The notes below the pieces were generated by a model. The model did not search any database. It was not told where the DNA came from and saw nothing but the letters and a program-made list of their open reading frames with translations. From NCBI GenBank assembly GCA_903893675.1, contig CAITNA010000037.1:1-5359 (forward strand): 5,359 nucleotides of DNA, given 5' to 3'. The stretch's first letter is position 1; each line of letters begins with the position of its first letter. This document shows, piece by piece, positions 1-4,657 of this stretch. Position numbers and translations under genes: made by a program. Source of the DNA: an uncultured Micrococcales bacterium (GTDB lineage Bacteria; Actinomycetota; Actinomycetes; Actinomycetales; Microbacteriaceae).

Positions 1-150
1 GATTGCAAAGATTTTTGGTCGGGAGATTGCATCCATGATTGTGCCGGCAATAAACACCGCAGCTGAAAAAGTTGCACCGAGCGATTCGAGGAGCAAAACA
101 ACTACTGCTACTTGGTGCTTTTTAGCAAGGGTAAAAAAGCTATTTTTCAA
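1..150 (-). CDS. Probable small membrane protein, N-terminal part (runs off the window)
   Basis: An open frame on the minus strand starts with TTG at 150 and continues in frame to position 1, giving 50 visible residues. The start is supported by an AAAGGA ribosome binding site at 162-167, 11 nt upstream. The first dozen residues are mildly basic (MKNSFFTLAKKH). A hydrophobic segment follows at about residues 14-21 and, after a short break containing Glu, a second at about 27-38, which suggests one or two membrane spans. The protein family is not recognisable from this fragment. The gene is divergent from whiB, and the 138 bp between them must hold both promoters. The frame stays open upstream of the TTG into the region before whiB, so a longer product is possible; the start was chosen on the binding site. 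The function is unknown. Confidence 0.5.
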   Translation of the reverse strand, partial: MKNSFFTLAKKHQVAVVVLLLESLGATFSAAVFIAGTIMDAISRPKIFAI

Positions 151-288
151 GGTGTTTTTTGTCCTTTTTTGGGTATTGCCAAACGGGGTTGCGGGTGGAA
201 TTATTGCCTGAGACAACCACCAGCCTAGACGGACGACCAAGCCTCCGAATAGCCCTGGAAGCCAGTATTTATAAGGGAATAACCGCAC
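151..288. other. Divergent intergenic region between the membrane-protein gene and whiB
   Basis: These 138 bp lie between two divergent starts and should carry the promoters of both genes. I found no convincing -35/-10 pair for whiB. The stretch TATTTATAAG at 266-275 is AT-rich but lies too close to the start to be a normal -10 for a transcript that includes the ribosome binding site at 273-278. The left end (about 118-172) is rich in A and T runs. Confidence 0.4.
273..278 (+). promoter_or_regulatory. Ribosome binding site of whiB
   Basis: AAGGGA lies 10 nt before the ATG at 289. This decides between two in-frame ATG codons (289 and 295), because the second would sit 16 nt away. Confidence 0.6.
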
Positions 289-543
289 ATGGATATGCAG
301 TGGCTCAATGATTCACGATGCCGAACCGAAGACCCAGAAATCTTCTTCCCGGTTGGCAACACAGGCCCTGCAATTGACCAAATTGAACTCGCAAAATCGA
401 TCTGCCGAGAGTGCCAGGTTTCGACCCTTTGCCTCGAATATGCAATCAAAGAGAACCAGGATGCAGGCGTTTGGGGCGGCATGAGCGAAGACGAGCGCAA
501 GTCGCTCAAGCGCAAATATGCACGTGCACGTCGCGCTTCGTAA
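289..543 (+). CDS. whiB1: WhiB-family iron-sulfur transcription factor, WhiB1/WblE type
   Basis: The 84-residue product is a complete Wbl protein. Four cysteines (C11, C39, C42, C48) form the C-X27-C-X2-C-X5-C pattern that ligates a [4Fe-4S] cluster. They are followed by the GVWGG turn (60-64), the MSEDERKSLKR segment (65-75) and a short basic C-terminal tail (74-82) used for DNA contact. Length and sequence (DPEIFFPVGNTGPA near the N-terminus) match mycobacterial WhiB1, also 84 residues, closely. In the family, WhiB1 holds a nitric-oxide-sensitive cluster and binds region 4 of the primary sigma factor; these properties are transferred by homology. The gene converges on the pdtaS-like gene, as in M. 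tuberculosis (Rv3219/Rv3220c), which supports the WhiB1 assignment over other Wbl paralogues. A hairpin terminator follows 22 nt after the stop codon. Confidence 0.95.
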   Translation: MDMQWLNDSRCRTEDPEIFFPVGNTGPAIDQIELAKSICRECQVSTLCLEYAIKENQDAGVWGGMSEDERKSLKRKYARARRAS

Positions 544-565
544 GTTTTAGTTCAGAATTTTGCAG

Positions 566-585
566 CCCGCCGCAAGGCGGGTTTT
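566..585 (+). terminator. Rho-independent terminator of whiB
   Basis: CCCGCC (566-571) pairs perfectly with GGCGGG (576-581) around a GCAA tetraloop (572-575, GNRA type) and is followed by TTTTGCATTT. It lies 22 nt after the whiB stop. On the opposite strand the stem is followed by CTGCAAAATTC, which has no U-run, so it looks one-directional and a weak terminator for the converging kinase gene. Confidence 0.8.
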
Positions 586-613
586 GCATTTAACTCTCGT
601 GCTTTATTCGCGA

Positions 614-2095
614 CTAAGAGCGGGGGTCGAGTGGAATTGTGATCGACACTTTGGTGCCGCCATCCGGTGGGCTGAACCAATTGATGGTTCCACGCAGCTC
701 ACCCTCGACCAAAGTCTTGATGATTTGGGTGCCAAGGCCATCGCCTAGCTTGCCGTCGGTCAGGCCGCGGCCGTTATCGCTAACAGCGATGTCGAGAGTC
801 TTTGACTTGCGCTCGGCATTCACGTGAACTGCTCCGCTGCGCTCGCCCAATCCGTGCTCAACGGCGTTTGCGACGATTTCGGTGAGTGCAACTGCGAGCG
901 GTGTCGCGATCGAACCGGGCAGCTGGCCGAACTTTCCGTCGATGATGGTGTTGACGCTGGTGTTGTGAGCCGTTGCCACCTCTGCGGTGAGCAGCAGCAC
1001 GCGGTCGAAGACCTCGTCGAAGTTGAGTTCTTGGGCGGTGCCCTCTGACAGGGTGTCGTGAACCAGAGCAATCGCCGAAACGCGACGCATGGCCTGGTCG
1101 AGGGTCTCGCGCACCTCGTCGTTCTTGCTGCGGCGCGACTGAATGCGAAGTAGGCTAGCCACCGTCTGCAGGTTGTTCTTCACTCTGTGGTGAATTTCAC
1201 GGATGGTCGCATCCTTGGTAATTAGTTCTTGCTCTTGTCTGCGCAGCTCTGTGACGTCACGAATCAGCACGATTGCGCCGGAGCGCTTCTGGCCGTGGCG
1301 AATCGGGATAGCGCGGATCGACAGGGTGACCTTTTCGGCCTCGATGTCTGTGCGCCAGGCTGCGCGGCCGGTGAGCACAAGCGGCAGCGACTCATCGACA
1401 GAGCCGGCCTTGAGCGCAGGGGTTACCAGGGCCGATAGCGATGGGCCCTCGATGTCGCCCTTTGCGCCGAATCGGTGCAGGGCAGAGACCGCGTTAGGGC
1501 TTGCGAACAAGGCCTTGCCGTCTTCATCGAGGCGAAGCACGCCATCGTTGGCGCGTGGGGCACCGCGACGCGAGGCGGTTGGGGTCGAGAAGTCGGGATA
1601 CATGCCGTGGGCGACCATTTCGAGCAGGTCGTTTGCGGCCTTGAGGTAGTTGATCGAGATCTTGTTTGGGCTCTGGATGTAGTCGATCTGAGTGTGGCGA
1701 GACAGGAACGCGATTGGCTCCGCAACCTCGTGCTGGTCAGTGGTTGAGGTCACGCGACGCACAGGAATTACCTCGAGGCGGGTGTTGATTGAGTCGAAGG
1801 TGGTCTTTGGCGAGAAGAATATGAGGCCGGTGTCGCGAGCGTGCTCTAGGCCGGCGAGCCACTGCTCTGGCACGACCTCGCCGGTGATGTCGCGATAGAG
1901 AATCGGCAGGGCCGAAGCCGGGCGGGCACTTGCCACCGCGATGTATTCGCCCTTCGGGTTGCGCACCCAGAGCACCAGGTCGGCCATCGAGAGGTCAGAA
2001 ATCAGCTGCCACTCGGCAACCAGCATGTGCATCCGCTCGATCTCGGCGGCAGCGGCGTGGCCGTGCTGCTTGAGGAGCTCTTTTAGGGTCGACAC
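614..2095 (-). CDS. pdtaS: PdtaS-like sensor histidine kinase (GAF-like, PAS, HisKA_2, HATPase)
   Basis: The 493-residue protein has the architecture and near-identical length of mycobacterial PdtaS. A GAF-like N-terminal domain spans about residues 1-150 and a PAS domain about 180-285. The dimerisation/phosphoacceptor helix carries the HisKA_2 signature EIHHRVKNNLQ (300-310), with H303 as the likely phosphorylated residue. The ATPase domain follows: N-box TEIVANAVEHG (405-415), G1 box DNGRGL (440-445) and G2 region GDGLGTQ (451-457). There is no membrane segment, so it is a cytosolic kinase. In the family it phosphorylates PdtaR, an ANTAR-domain response regulator that binds RNA; pdtaR is not in this window. 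The GTG start is supported by the N-terminus (MSTLKELLKQHG), which resembles that of PdtaS. No Shine-Dalgarno sequence precedes it, but TAAACT lies 7 nt upstream, suggesting leaderless initiation. It follows the ATPase gene after 42 nt and converges on whiB. Confidence 0.93.
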   Translation of the reverse strand: MSTLKELLKQHGHAAAAEIERMHMLVAEWQLISDLSMADLVLWVRNPKGEYIAVASARPASALPILYRDITGEVVPEQWLAGLEHARDTGLIFFSPKTTFDSINTRLEVIPVRRVTSTTDQHEVAEPIAFLSRHTQIDYIQSPNKISINYLKAANDLLEMVAHGMYPDFSTPTASRRGAPRANDGVLRLDEDGKALFASPNAVSALHRFGAKGDIEGPSLSALVTPALKAGSVDESLPLVLTGRAAWRTDIEAEKVTLSIRAIPIRHGQKRSGAIVLIRDVTELRRQEQELITKDATIREIHHRVKNNLQTVASLLRIQSRRSKNDEVRETLDQAMRRVSAIALVHDTLSEGTAQELNFDEVFDRVLLLTAEVATAHNTSVNTIIDGKFGQLPGSIATPLAVALTEIVANAVEHGLGERSGAVHVNAERKSKTLDIAVSDNGRGLTDGKLGDGLGTQIIKTLVEGELRGTINWFSPPDGGTKVSITIPLDPRS

Positions 2096-2102
2096 CTAAC
2101 CG

Positions 2103-2108
2103 AGTTTA
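2103..2108 (-). promoter_or_regulatory. Candidate leaderless -10 element for the pdtaS-like gene
   Basis: On the minus strand TAAACT (TAnnnT, the usual actinobacterial -10 form) ends 7 nt before the GTG at 2095, so transcription could begin at the start codon itself. The sequence between is CGGTTAG, without a ribosome binding site. A weak -35 (TTAGCC) lies 16 nt upstream. Without expression data this remains a candidate. Confidence 0.4.
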
Positions 2109-2137
2109 GCCACGGCGACCTGCGGGCTAACAGGCAA

Positions 2138-2971
2138 TCAAGGCGGCAAAAGTTGCGATCGAATAAAGGTTGAAAGGGCTTGCTTCACACTCGAATTTCG
2201 TGGCACGAGGTTGATTGGCACCGCCAACTCGGATGCTCGCGCAAACAGCACCTCGTCGGTGGGCAGTCGCCCATGCACCTGCAACCCGGCCAGGCGGTGA
2301 AGGGCCGTCTCGGCCTCGCCACCTGCCCTGCCGGAGTCTGGCACGCGGTTGAGCAGGGTCTTGACCTTGGCCCCGTGCCCAAGTTGTTTGACCTCTTGGA
2401 TGGCCCAGACATAGCGGGCCAAGCCAATTGGGTCGGCATGGCAAAGCCCGACGATGTGCTCGACCCTGCTTAGGGTGGCAATGGTGACGGCATTGCGCTC
2501 GGCTAGCGTTCGCTGGTCGATCAGGTCTCGCTCGAGCGACGATGAAACATCGAGCACCACCCAGTCGAAGTGTTTGCAGGCGAAGTCGATTAGTTCGACG
2601 GTTGGTTCGAAGCCGAGTTCTGGCCAGCGGCTCACTAGGTGCAGTCCAGGCAAAATCGAGAGTTTGCTCTTTGGCATTTCGTAGTCGAGCAGCAAGGCCT
2701 CTAGCGATTCGATGGTCATCTCGTCGCGCGAGATAAGCCGACAGGCTGAGGCAATGCCGATGTGGTTTTCGCCAAAGCCGAAATGTTGCAACTGCGATGG
2801 TGAATAGACGTCGGCGTCGACCAACAAAGTTCGATAACCGAGACTTGCGAGTTCCACCGCAAGAGCTGCGGCAACCTGAGACCTGCCGGTTGAGCCCTGT
2901 GCAGACCAAACAGCGACCGATCTGCCCGAGGTTTCGGGCAAGGGCTCACGTTTAGCTCTGCGCAACGACAC
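2138..2971 (-). CDS. CpaE/MinD-like P-loop ATPase with altered Walker A motif
   Basis: The 277-residue product has the ParA/MinD/CpaE fold order. It has a P-loop at GSTGRS (26-31), the LLVDAD strand with D52 and D54 (49-54), and a Walker B-like FDWVVLDV with D141 (135-142). Downstream segments such as ERNAVTIATL and HADPIGLARYVWAI are typical of the CpaE-like ATPases common in actinobacteria. The usual ParA motif KGGxGK(T/S) is replaced by QGSTGRS: the signature lysine is Q25 and the Walker A lysine is R30. From memory, actinobacterial relatives carry a similar GAPGRTT motif, so this may be a family trait rather than decay. CpaE proteins help to place Tad pili, and MinD-type ATPases act at the membrane; here the role is unknown. 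The GTG start has a GAGGA site at 2983-2987, 11 nt upstream, and lies inside the end of the SAF gene (20 nt overlap), implying co-translation. Confidence 0.8.
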   Translation of the reverse strand: MSLRRAKREPLPETSGRSVAVWSAQGSTGRSQVAAALAVELASLGYRTLLVDADVYSPSQLQHFGFGENHIGIASACRLISRDEMTIESLEALLLDYEMPKSKLSILPGLHLVSRWPELGFEPTVELIDFACKHFDWVVLDVSSSLERDLIDQRTLAERNAVTIATLSRVEHIVGLCHADPIGLARYVWAIQEVKQLGHGAKVKTLLNRVPDSGRAGGEAETALHRLAGLQVHGRLPTDEVLFARASELAVPINLVPRNSSVKQALSTFIRSQLLPP

Positions 2972-3560
2972 TTAGGTTTCCGTCCTCGGCCTGAATCGCG
3001 ATGATGGCTGGCACGAGTTGCGGGCTCACCGCGATCTCGATTTGCGTCTTGAGAGTTCCGAGCGAATCGGTGTTCTTCGAGATTTGCAAAACTTGGATGC
3101 CCGAGGCAATCAACCCCGCAGTCTCACCGACTTTCGGCGTCACCGCCGAATTCGTGTAATTCGATTTCGGAATGAACCAAATCGACACGGTTGAGCCAAC
3201 TCGAACATCGGCCGCGAGCGGTTGGGTTGGACTGAGCGCCAGGTGCACCAACCCGAGCTCGGCCTGCAAAGTCAGATCGGCGCTGTTGAGCAGTTCGCCA
3301 CGACGAAGCGGATGGCTCAGCACCTGCCCCTCGGGCAGCTCACTGACGTAGCCCGACGCCTCACCCGCCAATCGGACCGAGACCGCGGTGAAATCGCTGG
3401 GCGAGAGAGCTGCCCCGACTGCCAGATCGCTGTTGGCGACCAGCAACTGACCACCCTGCGATGCCCGCAGCAGCAGGAACCCGAGGGCAAGGGCTACGGC
3501 CAGCAGGGCCGCGGTAAGAGCTAACGTGGTGCGCCGACTCATGCGCACGGCCGCCTTCAC
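2952..3560 (-). CDS. Membrane-anchored SAF-domain protein (CpaB/RcpC-like)
   Basis: The 202-residue protein begins with a short basic stretch (residues 1-10, with R9 and R10). One strong hydrophobic segment follows at about 11-31 and acts as an uncleaved anchor or signal sequence, so the rest should lie outside the membrane. An SAF-type beta domain follows at about 38-95, with the typical order of entry strand (QLLVANSDLAVGAALSPSDF), bypass region, and LPEGQVLSHPLRRGELL near its end. The C-terminal half (about 105-202) is beta-rich and less conserved. CpaB/RcpC proteins belong to Tad pilus or Flp secretion systems, where they work with the secretin in the envelope; related SAF proteins also occur in flagellar P-ring assembly (FlgA). 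No such machine is visible here. The GTG start at 3560 overlaps the upstream stop as GTGA and follows GAGGTGG at 3565-3571. An ATG at 3542 is the alternative start, but its binding site is poorer. Confidence 0.8.
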   Translation of the reverse strand: MKAAVRMSRRTTLALTAALLAVALALGFLLLRASQGGQLLVANSDLAVGAALSPSDFTAVSVRLAGEASGYVSELPEGQVLSHPLRRGELLNSADLTLQAELGLVHLALSPTQPLAADVRVGSTVSIWFIPKSNYTNSAVTPKVGETAGLIASGIQVLQISKNTDSLGTLKTQIEIAVSPQLVPAIIAIQAEDGNLSVVAQS

Positions 3561-4009
3561 GCTGCCACCTCGAGTGCCTCACGGTCTGGTGCTTCAAAGA
3601 GGGCGAACTGAGGCTGGCTGGCAAGGGGCACGGCGGTGATGCCAGTCGGATTCGCCAGGATGGCCCATCCGTGTGCGAATGCGCGCACAGACAAAAGTTG
3701 TTCGCCGACGAGTACTCGAGTTGGCGTCGGGATGCTCGCGAGAAAGTCGACGATGCCACCGGGATGCACGCGACAATTTGGCAAATCGCTGCCCTGTTGC
3801 GCATTGGCAACCAGTGACTCGATGTGCTGCTGCGAGATGCACAACCAGCGGCCACTGAGTTCATCGATGCCGGCAACGAAGTCATTGCCGATGATTGGTG
3901 CGATCAAAGAAACGCTGGGATGAGTGTTTGTGCGGATTGTGAGCCGTTGCGAATTAGCAACAAACGAAAACAGACTTTGATCTGCGCAGTGTTTTGCTTT
4001 TGAAATCAT
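3557..4009 (-). CDS. Unrecognised 150-residue protein, first gene of the SAF/ATPase cluster
   Basis: I do not recognise this protein. It is a mixed, probably globular and soluble sequence without a clear membrane segment or signal peptide. Visible pieces are a hydrophobic start to the main region (SLIAPIIGNDFVAGID, 34-49), an aromatic strand GRWLCIS (53-59), a Gln/Asn-rich helix-like part (60-72), a second compact block VLVGEQLLSVRAFAHGWAIL (99-118), and a Pro/Ala-rich end. The cysteines (C8, C57, C79) do not form a metal motif. Its stop overlaps the GTG of the SAF gene by 4 nt, so the two are almost certainly co-translated. The start is uncertain: the ATG at 4009 has no Shine-Dalgarno sequence but has AATAAT exactly 6 nt upstream, as in leaderless genes. 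The frame stays open to a TTG at 4057, and the first 30 or so residues look less coding-like than the rest. Confidence 0.65.
   Translation of the reverse strand: MISKAKHCADQSLFSFVANSQRLTIRTNTHPSVSLIAPIIGNDFVAGIDELSGRWLCISQQHIESLVANAQQGSDLPNCRVHPGGIVDFLASIPTPTRVLVGEQLLSVRAFAHGWAILANPTGITAVPLASQPQFALFEAPDREALEVAA
3565..3571 (-). promoter_or_regulatory. Ribosome binding site of the SAF-domain gene
   Basis: On the minus strand GAGGTGG lies inside the last codons of the upstream gene, 4 nt before the GTG at 3560 (7 nt counted from GAGG). With the GTGA stop-start overlap it indicates translational coupling and favours the GTG over the ATG at 3542. Confidence 0.5.
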
Positions 4010-4015
4010 GCAGCG

Positions 4016-4021
4016 ATTATT
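4016..4021 (-). promoter_or_regulatory. Candidate leaderless -10 element for the SAF/ATPase cluster
   Basis: On the minus strand AATAAT (5 of 6 to TATAAT) occupies -12 to -7 relative to the A of the ATG at 4009, the spacing expected if transcription starts at that ATG. No good -35 is seen at the usual distance; a TTGATA at 4049-4054 is 27 nt away, too far to pair with it. Confidence 0.35.
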
Positions 4022-4071
4022 CGACAAATCGAAATCGCGCGAAAAAGTTATCAACAAATTTTCGCTCGCTA

Positions 4072-4100
4072 TTTACCTCAGACAACTCTGGCCATAAGTT
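4072..4100 (+). promoter_or_regulatory. Candidate promoter of the DUF6459 gene
   Basis: TTTACC (4072-4077; 4 of 6 to TTGACA) and TAAGTT (4095-4100; TAnnnT type) are separated by 17 nt. A start near 4107 would give a leader of about 30 nt that includes the GGGGGAAG binding site before the ATG at 4138. It was found by eye in AT-leaning DNA, so it is tentative. Confidence 0.3.
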
Positions 4101-4137
4101 CAGAAACATTGCAGTGGAAATGGGGGAAGCAGCAATT

Positions 4138-4641
4138 ATGAAAACACGCGATTCACAAACCACGGGGGCTACAAAAAGTGCAACACCTAAAACCAAAGAC
4201 ACACGAAAGCAAAGCAGCAAAGCGCCGAAGCGCAAGATTCTCGTTCACAACCCGCGCGAAGAGGCCGACTACTTTGGCGAGCAATACAGCTCGACTGTCG
4301 AGCTCGAACCACCTGAGCCGCTGCTTCGAATTCTGGCGACCGCAGTTGTCGAAGTCATGGCCGGGGTTCGCAACATCAATCAGTTGGGCAGCCTGCTGAG
4401 CGAGGATGTCTTTCTGCGGCTTCGCGAACGCTCGATCCGGGTTGCCCAGATGCGGGCGAGAAACGGCGAGCCGACTCGAGCGCCGAATTTGACCGTGTCA
4501 GATCTGCATGTCGAGCACACCAGGGATGGCGTCATCGAGTCTGTGGTTCTGGTGCACTCACCTAGCCGCACTCGAGCAGTCTCGATTCGGCTGGAAGGTG
4601 TGAATCGGCGCTGGCGAGCCCAGGCGGTCTCGGTGATCTAG
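4138..4641 (+). CDS. Rv3235-family protein (DUF6459)
   Basis: The 167-residue product has two parts. Residues 1 to about 40 are a lysine-, threonine- and serine-rich low-complexity tail, probably disordered. From about 57 a compact domain matches the Rv3235/DUF6459 family: a helix LLRILATAVVEVMAGVRNINQ (about 62-82), LGSLLSEDVFLRLRERS (about 83-99), then a strand-rich end with VSDLHVEHTRDGVIESVVLV and the closing pattern RAVSIRLEGVNRRWRAQAVSVI. The family is confined largely to actinobacteria and commonly lies beside secA, as here; its function is not known. The ATG at 4138 was chosen for the GGGGGAAG sequence at 4121-4128. ATG 4120 and an extension to 3994 are open in frame, but the extension runs across the divergent promoter region. 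The stop lies 16 nt from the secA stop on the other strand. Confidence 0.8.
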   Translation: MKTRDSQTTGATKSATPKTKDTRKQSSKAPKRKILVHNPREEADYFGEQYSSTVELEPPEPLLRILATAVVEVMAGVRNINQLGSLLSEDVFLRLRERSIRVAQMRARNGEPTRAPNLTVSDLHVEHTRDGVIESVVLVHSPSRTRAVSIRLEGVNRRWRAQAVSVI

Positions 4642-4657
4642 CGGCTCGGCTGCCGAC

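Noticed and set aside
118..172. Runs of A and T that could suggest a terminator
   Set aside because: No stable GC-rich stem precedes the T-runs, and the region is explained by the start and ribosome binding site of the minus-strand membrane gene.
1203..1649. A 148-codon open frame antisense to the kinase gene
   Set aside because: The translation is Ser/Arg-rich with no domain, and it lies wholly inside the well-supported pdtaS coding region.
2127..2909. A 260-codon open frame on the minus strand overlapping the ATPase gene
   Set aside because: It lies in another frame of the same strand. Its translation is Arg- and Ala-rich low-information sequence, while the ATPase frame has recognisable motifs. 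It is a shadow, not a frameshifted or overlapping gene.
3361..3885. A 174-codon open frame on the minus strand spanning the SAF and unknown genes
   Set aside because: It is Ser/Arg/Pro-rich and crosses two better-supported genes joined by a GTGA overlap and a ribosome binding site.
4048..4056. TTATCAACA, one mismatch from a DnaA box (TTATCCACA)
   Set aside because: It is a single site in AT-leaning intergenic DNA, with no cluster of boxes and no origin genes nearby. Chance is the simpler explanation.
3994..4137. A 48-codon upstream extension of the DUF6459 gene
   Set aside because: It has no ribosome binding site, crosses the divergent promoter region, and its translation is unlike the family. 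The ATG at 4138 with GGGGGAAG upstream is preferred.
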